A stretch of DNA of 64,000 nucleotides from Laribacter hongkongensis DSM 14985 (GCF_000423285.1 NZ_AUHR01000008.1:62001-126000), one strand, 5' to 3'; positions 1 through 8,420 are shown, counted from the first letter of the stretch. Notes: a model not told the origin generated them from the sequence alone. Made by a program: numbers and translations.

Positions 1-700
1 GCAGGAAGATCAGCGTCAGTGCCAGCAGGAGCAGGGTCAGCGCGATTTCGTTCGGGGTGCGGCGGCGTTTGGCGCCCTCCACCATCGAAATCATGCGGTC
101 GAGAAACGCCTCGCCCGGATTGGCGCTCACCCGCGCCACCAGCCAGTCCGACAGCACGCGGGTGCCGCCGGTAATCGACGAGAAATCGCCGCCGGATTCG
201 CGGATGACCGGTGCGGATTCGCCGGTAATGGCGGATTCGTCCACCGACGCCACGCCTTCCAGCACTTCGGCATCGGCCGGGATGGTATCGCCGGCCTCGA
301 CCAGGATCAGGTCGCCCAGGCGCAGGTCAGACGATTCCACCAGCCGGATGCCGCTGCGGCGGTCTGCGTTCGACAGTTTTTTGGCCATCACGTTGCGACG
401 CGAGCCGCGCAGGGCAGCCGCCTGGGCCTTGCCGCGCCCTTCGGCCAGCGCCTCGGCAAAGTTGGCAAACAGCACGGTAAACCACAGCCAGGCCGCGACA
501 GCGAAGATGAAACCGGTGCCGGGCGCGCCGCGCCAGGCGGCCTCCAGCCCCAGTACGGTGGTCAAGAGGCTGCCGACCCAGACCACGAACATCACCGGAC
601 TACGCCACTGCACGCGCGGCGACAGTTTGCGCAGGGATTCGGCCAGCGCCGGCTTGACCAGGGCCGCCTCGAACAGCGGCAGTTTTTTATCTTGGGACAT
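1..700 (-). CDS. kdpB: Potassium-transporting P-type ATPase subunit B, N-terminal part (3' end outside window)
   Basis: KdpB is the ATP-hydrolysing, phosphorylated subunit of the inner-membrane KdpFABC high-affinity K+ pump. The reading frame from the ATG at 700 gives about 233 residues before the left edge: a cytoplasmic start, two membrane segments (about residues 35-80), then the actuator domain with the P-type ATPase TGES loop at residues 159-162 (context [11 protein letters not shown]). The phosphorylation-site DKTG and nucleotide-binding domains lie beyond the window. A GAGAGG ribosome-binding site precedes the ATG and the gene begins 15 bases after the kdpA stop, so it is translated from the same operon. 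Identity is firm. Only the truncation by the window edge limits the call. Confidence 0.95.
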   Translation of the reverse strand, partial: MSQDKKLPLFEAALVKPALAESLRKLSPRVQWRSPVMFVVWVGSLLTTVLGLEAAWRGAPGTGFIFAVAAWLWFTVLFANFAEALAEGRGKAQAAALRGSRRNVMAKKLSNADRRSGIRLVESSDLRLGDLILVEAGDTIPADAEVLEGVASVDESAITGESAPVIRESGGDFSSITGGTRVLSDWLVARVSANPGEAFLDRMISMVEGAKRRRTPNEIALTLLLLALTLIFL

Positions 701-715
701 GGGATATGCCCTCTC

Positions 716-2419
716 TCAGCGGGAGAACAGTTGCAGGTGGTCGATCACCGGCCCGAGGGCCAGTGCCGGGATATAGGTCAGCGCACCGATCAGCAGCACC
801 GACAGCACCAGCAGCACGACAAACAGCGGGCCATGCGTCGGCAGGGTGCCGGCGGTGGCGGCCAGCCGTGGCTTGCCGGCCAGACTGCCGGCCAGAGCCA
901 GCACCGGCACGATGACGGCAAAGCGCCCGAACCACATCGCAACAGCCAGCATCAGGTTGTAGAACGGGGTATTGGCCGACAGGCCGGCAAAGGCCGAGCC
1001 GTTGTTGTTGGCCGCCGACGAAAAGGCATACAGCACTTCCGAGAAACCATGGGCACCCGGATTGGCCATACCGGCACGCCCGGCTTCGGTCAGCACGGCA
1101 ATGGCCGTGCCGGCCAGCACCAGCAGCGGCCCGACCAGAATGGCGACCGACACCAGTTTCATTTCCGGCGCACCGATCTTCTTGCCAAGGTATTCCGGCG
1201 TGCGGCCGATCATCAGCCCGGCCATGAATACCGCCAGCACCGCGAACAGCAGCATGCCGTAGAGGCCGGAGCCGACCCCGCCGAACACCACTTCGCCCAG
1301 TTGCATCAGCAGCATGGTCATGCCGCCACCCAGCGGCATCAGGCTGTCGTGCATGGCATTGACCGCGCCGCAGCTGGCAGCGGTGGTAATGGTGGCAAAC
1401 AGGGACGATGCCAGCACGCCGAAGCGCACTTCCTTGCCTTCCAGATTGCCGCTGTCACCGGCAGCTCCCAGCGCCGTCAGCAACGGGTTGGCCTGCGATT
1501 CGGCCAGATACACCACGGCAAAAGCACCGACAAACAGCACGGTCATGGCCGCCAGCAACACTACCCCCTGGCGCAAGTCACCAACCATGCGGCCGAACAT
1601 CACCACCAGCGCCGCGGGCACCAGGAAGATCGACAGCATTTCCACCCAGTTGCTGAACGGTGTGGGGTTTTCGAACGGGTGCGCCGAGTTGGCATTGAAA
1701 AACCCGCCACCATTGGTTCCCAAGAGCTTGATGGCCTCTTGCGACGCCACCGGGCCACTGGCCAGCAGCTGGGTGGTGTGGGATTCCAGTGAACTGATGG
1801 TCAGGCCGGCATACCAGTTCTGCACCACGCCCTGCCACACCAGCACCAGTGCCACCACAATGGACAGCGGCAGCAGCAGCCACAGGGTCGCGCGCAGCAA
1901 ATCCAGCCAGGCATTGCCGATGGCACCCCCGCCGCTACGCACAAAACCGCGCACCAGTGCGACCACCACGGCGATACCGGTCGCGGCCGACAGGAAATTC
2001 TGCACAGCCAGCCCGAGCATCTGCGTCAGCAGGCTCATGGTGGTTTCGCCGCTGTAGCCCTGCCAGTTGGTATTGGTGACAAAGGAAACGGCCGTGTTCA
2101 GGGCCGAATCCGCACTCATCCCCTCCAGCCCGGCCGGATTCAGCGGCAACATGCCTTGCCAGCGCTGCAACAGGAACAACAACACAACGCCGGCGAGATT
2201 GAACAGCAGAATGGCGGCCGCATAACGCTTCCAGCCCATTTCCTCGTCAGGCGCCGCCCCCATCAGCCACAGGATGCCCCTCTCGATGCGCCCCATCCAG
2301 GCAAAACGCTGCGCCAGCCGCCCTTCCAGCAAGGCTGCCAGATAACGGCCCAACGGCCATGCCAGCGCGAGGAGAACTAGCAAATACAGCCCGGTCTGGG
2401 CTACGGCAGAGTGGTTCAC
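716..2419 (-). CDS. kdpA: Potassium-transporting ATPase K+-binding subunit A
   Basis: KdpA is the K+-binding, channel-like subunit of the KdpFABC complex in the inner membrane. The 567-residue product has the usual family length, about ten hydrophobic helices, and selectivity-filter loops typical of KdpA, including [11 protein letters not shown] near residues 115-125 and [19 protein letters not shown] near 234-252. The start is GTG at 2419. Its first two bases overlap the kdpF stop as GTGA, the usual translational coupling of this operon. The next gene, kdpB, follows after 15 bases. Nothing looks broken. kdpC and the kdpDE regulators are not in the window and are expected further left. Confidence 0.97.
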   Translation of the reverse strand: MNHSAVAQTGLYLLVLLALAWPLGRYLAALLEGRLAQRFAWMGRIERGILWLMGAAPDEEMGWKRYAAAILLFNLAGVVLLFLLQRWQGMLPLNPAGLEGMSADSALNTAVSFVTNTNWQGYSGETTMSLLTQMLGLAVQNFLSAATGIAVVVALVRGFVRSGGGAIGNAWLDLLRATLWLLLPLSIVVALVLVWQGVVQNWYAGLTISSLESHTTQLLASGPVASQEAIKLLGTNGGGFFNANSAHPFENPTPFSNWVEMLSIFLVPAALVVMFGRMVGDLRQGVVLLAAMTVLFVGAFAVVYLAESQANPLLTALGAAGDSGNLEGKEVRFGVLASSLFATITTAASCGAVNAMHDSLMPLGGGMTMLLMQLGEVVFGGVGSGLYGMLLFAVLAVFMAGLMIGRTPEYLGKKIGAPEMKLVSVAILVGPLLVLAGTAIAVLTEAGRAGMANPGAHGFSEVLYAFSSAANNNGSAFAGLSANTPFYNLMLAVAMWFGRFAVIVPVLALAGSLAGKPRLAATAGTLPTHGPLFVVLLVLSVLLIGALTYIPALALGPVIDHLQLFSR

Positions 2420-2520
2420 TCGATCTCCTCCGCGTGCAGCAGCATGTAGACGAGATAGACAAACAGCCCGGCAGCAACCGCCCCGGCCAGCCAGAGCGTC
2501 CAGGCTTGATCAGCATGCAT
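2416..2520 (-). CDS. kdpF: KdpF, small stabilising subunit of the K+ pump
   Basis: This is a 34-residue gene. It encodes a single membrane helix ([17 protein letters not shown]) with a short charged tail (HAEEIE), which matches the size and position of KdpF, the small peptide that stabilises KdpFABC. It starts at ATG 2520 behind a strong AAGGAG site at about 2527-2532 and its TGA overlaps the GTG of kdpA. Being first in the kdpFAB operon and directly downstream of the putative KdpE operator supports the call. Sequence conservation in KdpF is low, so the assignment rests on size, helix and position. Confidence 0.88.
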   Translation of the reverse strand: MHADQAWTLWLAGAVAAGLFVYLVYMLLHAEEIE

Positions 2521-2633
2521 GGCAGCGCTCCTTGATAGTTTTTACTGACATTTTCCAGCCCTTTTTTGGATAAAACGGGACAGGGAAAAGATAAAAAATC
2601 CGTTGTAAACCGGGCGTAAAAACCGGATGAACA

Positions 2634-2652
2634 GATATAAAGACAGTATAAA
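2634..2652 (-). promoter_or_regulatory. Putative KdpE-binding site of the kdp promoter
   Basis: Read on the minus strand this is TTTATACTGTCTTTATATC. It closely resembles, from memory, the T-rich KdpE operator of Escherichia coli kdpFABC (TTTATACTTTTTTTACACC). It lies about 115 bases upstream of kdpF. Downstream on the same strand there is TTTACG (2620-2615) and, about 18 bases later, TTTTAT (2596-2591), which could be weak -35 and -10 boxes. The similarity and position are seen directly. Binding by KdpE is inferred. Confidence 0.5.
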
Positions 2653-2756
2653 AACCCATCAAGGGACTGGCCTTGACCTCCTCCAGACGGGAAGCCCATG
2701 CCGTCTGGCACTGAATGGCTGAGGCCTCGCAGGATCAGGCTGATCCGGAAGAAGCG

Positions 2757-3060
2757 TTGATTGATTCAAGCATCGTCAGATGCCCACCAGCATGTCGCCG
2801 GAGCACAAAAACGCTGGCAATCAGGAAATCGGCCGTTCACGCAGCAGCGCTGGCGACCAAAATGCATGCATCACCGCGTTGGACAATAACCTGCGGCTGA
2901 TCCTCACCGGAGGCGAGAACGCTGATATTTCCCGGGCCGAGGCACTCATCAAGGCAACTTCTGTACAGATCGTGATTACCAACAAAGACAACAACAACCA
3001 TTCCCTGTGAAGGCTATCGAACAAACCGGCACTCAGGCAGCGATCCCTCCTCACCGGCAT
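2757..3060 (+). pseudogene. Decayed IS5-family (IS427-type) transposase relic
   Basis: Pieces of an IS5-family DDE transposase appear in order but in three different frames: LIDSSIVR (2757-2780), AHQHVAGAQK (2782-2811), then NAGNQEIGRSR followed by LRLILTGGENADISRAEAL (2810-about 3009), then AIEQTGTQAAIPPHRH (3013-3060), which ends in a stop. Functional relatives read roughly DSTIVRAHQHAAGA / QAIGRSRGG / RLILTGG / IPP...R through one frame. At least three frameshifts and internal stops mean the copy is dead. Neither end of the element could be defined. The family assignment is from remembered motif patterns. Confidence 0.65.
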
Positions 3061-3314
3061 TGACAGAAGCCACGACATGTTGACCTGGCCTCCTGACCAC
3101 AAGGGAGCGCATACCCGGTGAGGTGGCACCAGCGACCGGGAATGGCGCAAACGAAGTCTGTTATCTGTCTGATGCGCGAGTTATGGCGGCGTGGTCCAAC
3201 CGGAACTGATGGACGTGTCCTTAAACCATAGGGAACGACAGGGAGGTAGACGGGAACACCATTGCACATGGTGCACAAAAATGTGCGCCCGCCGGTTTGA
3301 AAGAGAGCCGGTAC

Positions 3315-3403
3315 ATCGAAGGCATCCGGGAAAACAAGAAATGGCTTCCGTTGGCTGATTCCTCCTGACATCCAGTTTCTTGTCTGAATCAGGTGCCTTC
3401 GAT
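3315..3403. repeat. Long imperfect inverted repeat in a non-coding stretch
   Basis: ATCGAAGGCA (3315-3324) is the exact reverse complement of TGCCTTCGAT (3394-3403). Inside these arms ACAAGAAA (3334-3341) is the exact complement of TTTCTTGT (3376-3383), followed by TGG/CCA (3342-3344 / 3372-3374). The internal loop is nearly symmetrical (9 and 10 bases), so the 89-base segment could fold into one long hairpin. It sits between the transposase relic and the AT-rich orphan gene. It could be a MITE remnant, an element end or a structured RNA. I recognise no known family. The rest of 3061-3497 holds no convincing gene. Confidence 0.5.
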
Positions 3404-3497
3404 ATAAATGATGTAAATCAGTTTGATTTTTAACCAAACATCACGATGCCTGCTACCATTTAAAGATAGCGTTACTAGTTATCCATCCAGATATTCA

Positions 3498-4097
3498 TCA
3501 AGCTTGTTGGGATTTTTCCCATCCCAAAATTCTCAAATAAGTATCAGGCAAAGTGTCCATATATTGAAATAATTTTTTCATTATTTCAATATCTGATACG
3601 CCATTTGATTTTTCTGCTTGATAAATAGAGGAAAGTTCAGCACGAACTTCGGCTGCCTTACTTTTAAACTGCGACATGTTTTGATCTGTCACAATTTCAC
3701 CAGTATACGAATATCTGACAACAGGCCATCCAGAAATGTCAACCAAAGGTCCTGTGGTCTCAAATGACTCATCATATGCAAATTGCTCAGTGTAATCTTT
3801 TGCAAATTGCGGATCACTGTTCGCAGCATTGACAAGCAGCTCTCTAAACCGATCATCTACCCTACCCTCTTTATCATTGCTTGATGGAGTTTTTAATGTA
3901 TTGAAATAAAGAGATGCGGCCAAATCAAAATTACCCTTTTTCTCTCCACCATATACGCGCAGAGTCTCTTTTGATGTATTAGCATCTGTAAAATTAGATA
4001 AACTAGGAAATTCTGCCGCTGTTTTTTCTTTTGTTTTTAATTTTTGAGACAGAAAAACTTCAGAACCATTCGTCAAGCATGATGTGGATATTTGCAT
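3498..4097 (-). CDS. Uncharacterised AT-rich orphan protein
   Basis: I do not recognise this 199-residue protein. The start chosen is ATG 4097 (product begins MQISTSCLTNGSEV), because GGGAGAA lies just upstream; a longer frame extends to 4217 without a ribosome-binding site. There is no signal peptide, no membrane helix and no catalytic motif I can name. The C-terminal half is the more structured part, with GPLVDISGWPVVRYSYTGE, a charged helix rich in K, E and A, and DTLPDTYLRILGW. Base composition is strikingly AT-rich compared with the high-GC neighbours, and codon use is different. Its neighbours are a dead IS and a decayed phage lysis cassette. These points suggest horizontal acquisition. 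A secreted or prophage-borne accessory protein is possible but unproven. Confidence 0.7.
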   Translation of the reverse strand: MQISTSCLTNGSEVFLSQKLKTKEKTAAEFPSLSNFTDANTSKETLRVYGGEKKGNFDLAASLYFNTLKTPSSNDKEGRVDDRFRELLVNAANSDPQFAKDYTEQFAYDESFETTGPLVDISGWPVVRYSYTGEIVTDQNMSQFKSKAAEVRAELSSIYQAEKSNGVSDIEIMKKLFQYMDTLPDTYLRILGWEKSQQA

Positions 4098-4217
4098 TTT
4101 ATTTCTCCCGGGTTTGAACATATACATGTTACTTGAAAAGTTACCTATATCCCGCTTGCCCAATATAATTTTATCATAAAGGTGACTCCCATGATCCATC
4201 GCAAGACACAGGTTCAA

Positions 4218-4549
4218 GCTGGCAATAGCAGCAATGACAGCACCTAGGAAAGCAGGCTCTCTAATGCTTATGCACAGTACATACCAAACGCCAAGTTGAC
4301 CTGTTACTTATGTAAACCCCAACCACGTGTGGAATATCTCACACAGCAATAAAATTTTTCGGTGGTATTTTTAATGACATTTGAATTGTCCATTTCCACC
4401 CAGTAGTCCGGTCGCTGCGGTCGGCGTAAGCCGGGATACTCAAGGTCGTTCGCTTCGATCCAACCGACCGGAAAGCGAGAACGGCAGTCATGCAGCCCAT
4501 ATCGGGTAGTCCGATGCATGGCAAGAAGCACGAGCTATCGACCAATTAC
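4218..4549. other. Non-coding stretch upstream of the phage relic
   Basis: No gene is convincing here. Short open frames exist on both strands (for example 4304-4531 minus) but lack ribosome-binding sites and recognisable motifs. The stretch contains 7-base inverted arms CCGGTCG (4408-4414) and CGACCGG (4465-4471), and AT-rich sequence between about 4218 and 4400 that continues the composition of the orphan gene. It probably marks the junction between foreign and resident DNA. Confidence 0.4.
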
Positions 4550-4577
4550 CCACCTTTCACAGAGGTGGTTTTTTTTA
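4550..4577 (+). terminator. Rho-independent terminator
   Basis: CCACCT (4550-4555) pairs with AGGTGG (4563-4568) and is followed by a run of ten T residues. No intact plus-strand gene is seen just upstream, so this probably belonged to a lost gene of the mobile segment. Confidence 0.7.
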
Positions 4578-4623
4578 TCTGCTCTCCGGTCCAGCACCGG
4601 GTTTTTCTTTTCAGGAGTCGGCC

Positions 4624-4818
4624 ATGTCAATCATCGACATCCCTGTCCCGGCATCAAGAGCCGGGCGTACTTCATTCGAAGCAACGACAGCGATCCTGAA
4701 AAGCCTGCGCAGAAGTGGATATATCCCCGTGCCAGGGGATGTGCCGACCATCGGTTTTGGCACGACCGAAGGCGTGAAGACGGGTAAGCCTGCGTGTGCG
4801 CTGGAATGCAGCAGTAGC
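4624..4818 (+). pseudogene. Phage endolysin (GH24 lysozyme) fragment
   Basis: From ATG 4624, which follows AGGAGT, the frame contains SLRRSGYIPVPGDVPTIGFG then TTEGVKTG. This matches the start of T4/P21-type phage lysozymes (EGxRxxAYxDxxGxPTIGYGxT). The position that normally holds the catalytic Glu (the E of EG[LV]R) reads Lys (AILKSLRR). The frame runs out after about 65 residues, whereas active enzymes have about 150. It is therefore a dead fragment. The Rz/Rz1 relic directly downstream confirms a lysis cassette. Confidence 0.72.
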
Positions 4819-5173
4819 TGATTCCGAGCGCCGGCAGTCGACGGCGCTGATGAAGCCGCGTGAGCGCAGTCAAGCGCTGGCGATGTCCTCGCTGGAAAAA
4901 AACCATCAGGAGAATCAACGAAATGCAGAAAAACAAAACGCTGACCTGTTCCACCAGTTGCTCGCTGGCACTATGTGGCTGTCAGTCCCCGTCAATGCAG
5001 GTTCGTGCGGACTGTCCGCAGATGACCCCGCTGCCAGCAGCGGTGATGCAGCCGCGCGAGCCTAGCTTTCGGCAGCGGTTGCTGATGATATTGTCGCCAT
5101 CGCCGATGATGCCGACGACGCCGTCCGGTAGCTGACGGCATGCCTGGCGGTGATCAACGAGTATCTGAAATGA
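4796..5173 (+). pseudogene. Rz-like i-spanin relic with two in-frame amber codons
   Basis: The frame encodes a coiled-coil-like stretch (NHQENQRNAEKQNADLFHQL), then AGSCGLSADDPAASSGDAAARA, stop TAG (5063-5065), LSAAVADDIVAIADDADDAVR, stop TAG (5129-5131), LTACLAVINEYLK, TGA (5171-5173). The layout is that of the C-terminal half of phage Rz spanins, which end in a helix and a motif like LxACQxYI. Both internal stops are TAG, and the frame stays open and family-like after each. The N-terminal membrane anchor is not visible. Decay is the simplest explanation. Amber readthrough is an alternative. Confidence 0.65.
4923..5135 (+). CDS. Rz1-like outer-membrane spanin lipoprotein, nested in the Rz relic
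   Basis: This 70-residue frame lies inside the Rz-like frame in a different register, the lambda-type nested arrangement. It has a short hydrophobic leader ending in a lipobox-like LCGC, then a Pro/Met-rich segment (CPQMTPLPAAVMQP) and ERQ-like tail, as in Rz1 o-spanins that link to Rz across the periplasm during lysis. The start is ATG 4923 just after GGAGAATCAACGAA. The frame itself is intact, but its Rz partner and endolysin are broken, so it is probably a passenger of a dead cassette. Confidence 0.55.
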   Translation: MQKNKTLTCSTSCSLALCGCQSPSMQVRADCPQMTPLPAAVMQPREPSFRQRLLMILSPSPMMPTTPSGS

Positions 5174-5175
5174 CA

Positions 5176-5199
5176 AACCCCGGGCTTCGGCCCGGGGTT
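5176..5199 (+). terminator. Strong terminator hairpin after the lysis relic
   Basis: AACCCCGGGC (5176-5185) and GCCCGGGGTT (5190-5199) form a perfect ten-base stem closed by a TTCG tetraloop, followed by the T-rich TTGTTGCTT. It ends the phage relic. The remaining 5200-5406 holds no gene and should contain the trpG promoter. Confidence 0.85.
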
Positions 5200-5406
5200 G
5201 TTGCTTACCGCTCAACCAAAAGTCCAGACGCTCTTTCCCCTCTTTTTTCTGCTTGTGGGCCCGCCTGGCACCGCATGATAATGAGATGGTTCCGGGGTGC
5301 ACATCGCCGAGCAACCGCCAAGCAAACTAAAAAGTTGTTATCAAGGTTGATATCAAAATATCGTCGACATGCAAAATCCCAATGAAACCAAAGGATTAAA
5401 TCGGCA

Positions 5407-5976
5407 ATGCTATTAATGATTGACAACTATGATTCATTTACTTTCAACCTTGTCCAGTACTTTGGCGAGCTTGGGCAAGCGGTTGAGGTTTACCGGAATG
5501 ATGAAATTTCCCTTGAAGGGATTGCCGCCAAAAAACCGCAGTATCTGGTGGTTTCTCCCGGCCCTTGCTCGCCGTCCGAGGCTGGCGTTTCGGTGGCAGC
5601 CATCCAGCATTTTGCCGGCACAATCCCTATTCTGGGAGTCTGTCTGGGGCACCAGTCGATCGGCCAGGCCTTTGGTGGCAAGATCGTGCACGCCCGGACA
5701 CTGATGCACGGCAAAACCTCGCCGGTACATCACCTGGACCGCGGGGTTTTTCGCGGTTTGCCCAATCCTGTAACCTGTACCCGTTACCACAGTCTGGTCA
5801 TCGAACGGGACAGCCTGCCGGACTGTCTGGAGATCACGGCCTGGACCGATGACGGCGAGATCATGGGCGTACGCCACAAAACCCTGCCTGTTGAAGGTGT
5901 ACAGTTTCACCCTGAATCCATCCTGACCGAGCATGGCCATGCCATGCTGCAAAACTTCCTGACCGAATTCGCCTGA
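5407..5976 (+). CDS. trpG: Anthranilate synthase component II (glutamine amidotransferase)
   Basis: TrpG supplies ammonia from glutamine to TrpE for anthranilate synthesis, the first step of tryptophan biosynthesis; in many bacteria the same subunit also serves PabB. The 189-residue product shows the class I amidotransferase landmarks: N-terminal [13 protein letters not shown], oxyanion segment SPGPCSP, nucleophile Cys79 in GVCLGHQ, and His168/Glu170 in QFHPES. Length is normal. trpD follows after only 8 bases, so the two are one operon. trpE is not in the window and trpC is about 49 kb away. Confidence 0.95.
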   Translation: MLLMIDNYDSFTFNLVQYFGELGQAVEVYRNDEISLEGIAAKKPQYLVVSPGPCSPSEAGVSVAAIQHFAGTIPILGVCLGHQSIGQAFGGKIVHARTLMHGKTSPVHHLDRGVFRGLPNPVTCTRYHSLVIERDSLPDCLEITAWTDDGEIMGVRHKTLPVEGVQFHPESILTEHGHAMLQNFLTEFA

Positions 5977-5984
5977 TTGCCGAC

Positions 5985-7013
5985 ATGATCACCCACCAGC
6001 AAGCACTCAACCGCCTGATAGACGGCAACGAACTGTTTTTTGACGAAATGCTGGACATCATGCGGCAGATCATGCGTGGCGACATGACTCCGGCCCAGAT
6101 CGCGGGCATCCTGATCGGCCTGCGGGTCAAGGTCGAAAGCGTGTCGGAAATCGCTGCTGCCGCAACCGTCATGCGTGAATTTGCCACCACCGTCCCGGTG
6201 GCAGAACGACGCCACCTCGTCGATACCTGCGGTACGGGAGGCGACGGCGCCCATACCTTCAACATTTCCACGACGGCAGCCTTCATCGTGGCCGCCGCCG
6301 GTGCCCAGGTTGCCAAGCACGGAGGCCGCTCCGTTTCGTCCAGCTCGGGCAGTGCCGATGTACTGGAAGCCCTGGGAGTCAAGCTGGCCTTGTCGGCTGA
6401 AAACGTCGGCCGCTGCATCGATGAAATCGGCCTTGGCTTCATGTTTGCACCCAACCACCATACGGCCATGAAGTACGTCGCACCGGTACGGCGTGAACTG
6501 GGCGTACGCACCATCTTCAACATCCTCGGACCGCTGACCAACCCGGCCGGTGCCGAAAACCAGCTGATGGGCGTTTTTCATCCGGATCTGGTCGGTATCC
6601 AGGCGCGTGTACTGTCACAACTGGGCGCCCGCCACGCCATGGTGGTACATGGTCGTGACGGTCTGGACGAAATCAGCCTGTCCGGCCCGACCCTCGTGGC
6701 CGAGCTGAAAAACGGATGGATCAGGGAATACGAACTGGACCCGGCCGAATTCGGCTTCTCCCGGTGTTCCGCCGCAGATCTTGCTGCCCCGACAGCCGAA
6801 GACTCGAAAGCACGCCTGCTGGCCGTACTCGACAACCAGCCCGGTCCGGCCCGTGACATCGTCTGCCTGAACGCCGGTGCCGCCATCTATGTTGCGGGTG
6901 TCACCGACAGCCTTGCCGAAGGCATCAGGCTGGCCCAGGAGCTGCTGGCATCGGGTGCCGCACGACAGAAACTCGGGCAACTCGTCGAACTGACCCATAA
7001 ACTCGCGGCATAA
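5985..7013 (+). CDS. trpD: Anthranilate phosphoribosyltransferase
   Basis: TrpD transfers phosphoribosyl from PRPP to anthranilate, the second dedicated step of tryptophan synthesis in the cytoplasm. The 342-residue protein has the hallmark PRPP/anthranilate motif [17 protein letters not shown] near residues 80-96, then [32 protein letters not shown] and [14 protein letters not shown], all in the family order. It starts at ATG 5985, 8 bases after trpG, and reaches normal length. The next gene, a sugar phosphomutase, follows closely and may be cotranscribed. Confidence 0.97.
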   Translation: MITHQQALNRLIDGNELFFDEMLDIMRQIMRGDMTPAQIAGILIGLRVKVESVSEIAAAATVMREFATTVPVAERRHLVDTCGTGGDGAHTFNISTTAAFIVAAAGAQVAKHGGRSVSSSSGSADVLEALGVKLALSAENVGRCIDEIGLGFMFAPNHHTAMKYVAPVRRELGVRTIFNILGPLTNPAGAENQLMGVFHPDLVGIQARVLSQLGARHAMVVHGRDGLDEISLSGPTLVAELKNGWIREYELDPAEFGFSRCSAADLAAPTAEDSKARLLAVLDNQPGPARDIVCLNAGAAIYVAGVTDSLAEGIRLAQELLASGAARQKLGQLVELTHKLAA

Positions 7014-7043
7014 TCATACGTTTTGCTTCTGGCCCGACTCACC

Positions 7044-8420
7044 ATGCACAAAAAATATCCGCAAGAAATTTTCAAGGCCTACGATATCCGCGGCGTGGTC
7101 GGCAAGACACTAACCCCCGCCATCGCCGAGGCCATCGGACAAGCCGTCGGCAGCGAAGCCCAGGCCCGCGGGGTCAAGGCCATCTGCATCGGCCGTGACG
7201 GCCGCCTGTCCGGGCCGGACCTCTCGGAAGCCTTGTCAAAAGGCATTCTCAGTACCGGCACCGACGTCATCGACGTCGGCCGCGTTGCTACTCCGATGCT
7301 GTATTTTGCTGCCTACGAACTCGGCACCCTGTCCGGTGTCATGGTAACCGGCAGTCACAACCCGCCGGATTACAACGGCTTCAAGATGATGCTGGCGGGA
7401 GACACTCTCGCTGGCGATGCCATCCAGGCTTTGCGTAACCGGCTGGTCAACCGCGATCTGGCCCAAGGCGAAGGCAGCTACCGCACCCACGACATCGTCG
7501 ATGCCTACATCAACCGCATTACTTCGGACATCAAGCTGTCCCGGCCGATGAACATCGTGGTCGATTGCGGCAACGGCGTACCCGGCGCCTTTGCACCCAA
7601 TCTCTACCGGCATCTGGGCTGCCGCGTGCGCGAACTCTTCTGCGACGTGGACGGTACCTTTCCCAACCATCACCCTGACCCGGCCAAGCCGGAAAACCTG
7701 CAAGACCTGATCCATGCACTGGCTACCACTGATGCCGAGCTGGGCCTGGCGTTTGACGGCGACGGCGACCGCCTGGGCGTGGTCACCAAGGACGGGCAGA
7801 TCATTTATCCGGACCGCCAGCTGATGCTGTTTGCCGGTGACGTACTGTCGCGCAACGATGGCGCCAAGGTGATCTTTGACGTCAAGTCCACGCGCAAGCT
7901 GGCGCCGTGGATTCGTGAAATGGGCGGTGAACCGATCATGTCTCGCACCGGCCACAGCTTCATCAAGGCCCGCATGAAGGAAACCGGCGCCCTGCTGGCC
8001 GGAGAAATGTCCGGTCACGTGTTTTTCAAGGAACGCTGGTACGGCTTTGATGACGGCCTCTATGCCGGTGCCCGCCTGCTGGAAATCCTGTCGCAGGTTG
8101 ACGACCCCAGTGCCGTGCTGAACAACCTGCCAAACAGCCTCAGCACGCCCGAACTGAACCTGAAAATGACCGAAGGCGAGCATTACGCCCTGATCAGCCG
8201 CTTGCAGGAAAATGCCCGCTTTGAAGGAGCAGACGAGGTCATCACCCTCGACGGACTACGGGTGGAATACCCCGACGGCTTCGGCCTTGCCCGGGCATCC
8301 AACACCACACCGGTCATCGTCCTGCGCTTCGAGGCTGACACACCCGAAGCACTGGCCCGTATCCAGGCCGATTTCCGCCGGGTCCTGAGCGCCGAGACAG
8401 ACGCCGCACTGCCGTTCTGA
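7044..8420 (+). CDS. algC: Phosphomannomutase/phosphoglucomutase
   Basis: This is an alpha-D-phosphohexomutase of the AlgC/ManB type. It interconverts hexose 1- and 6-phosphates to feed GDP-mannose or UDP-glucose for LPS and exopolysaccharide. The 458-residue product has the phosphoserine loop VTGSHNPP (Ser104), the Mg2+ loop DGDGDR (residues 238-243), the sugar-specificity segment GEMSGHVFF and a C-terminal phosphate-binding RASNTTP. ATG 7044 was chosen over a TTG at 7023 because homologues begin near KAYDIRG. Neither start has a clear ribosome-binding site. The symbol is by family analogy; manB would be equally fair. Confidence 0.88.
   Translation: MHKKYPQEIFKAYDIRGVVGKTLTPAIAEAIGQAVGSEAQARGVKAICIGRDGRLSGPDLSEALSKGILSTGTDVIDVGRVATPMLYFAAYELGTLSGVMVTGSHNPPDYNGFKMMLAGDTLAGDAIQALRNRLVNRDLAQGEGSYRTHDIVDAYINRITSDIKLSRPMNIVVDCGNGVPGAFAPNLYRHLGCRVRELFCDVDGTFPNHHPDPAKPENLQDLIHALATTDAELGLAFDGDGDRLGVVTKDGQIIYPDRQLMLFAGDVLSRNDGAKVIFDVKSTRKLAPWIREMGGEPIMSRTGHSFIKARMKETGALLAGEMSGHVFFKERWYGFDDGLYAGARLLEILSQVDDPSAVLNNLPNSLSTPELNLKMTEGEHYALISRLQENARFEGADEVITLDGLRVEYPDGFGLARASNTTPVIVLRFEADTPEALARIQADFRRVLSAETDAALPF

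Noticed and set aside
3051-3437. A 128-codon minus-strand frame near the transposase relic
   Set aside because: There is no ribosome-binding site or motif, and it overlaps the IS remnant and the long inverted repeat. It is probably random.
4304-4545. Two overlapping minus-strand frames of about 70 codons
   Set aside because: They lack ribosome-binding sites and family resemblance, and the frames compete with each other.
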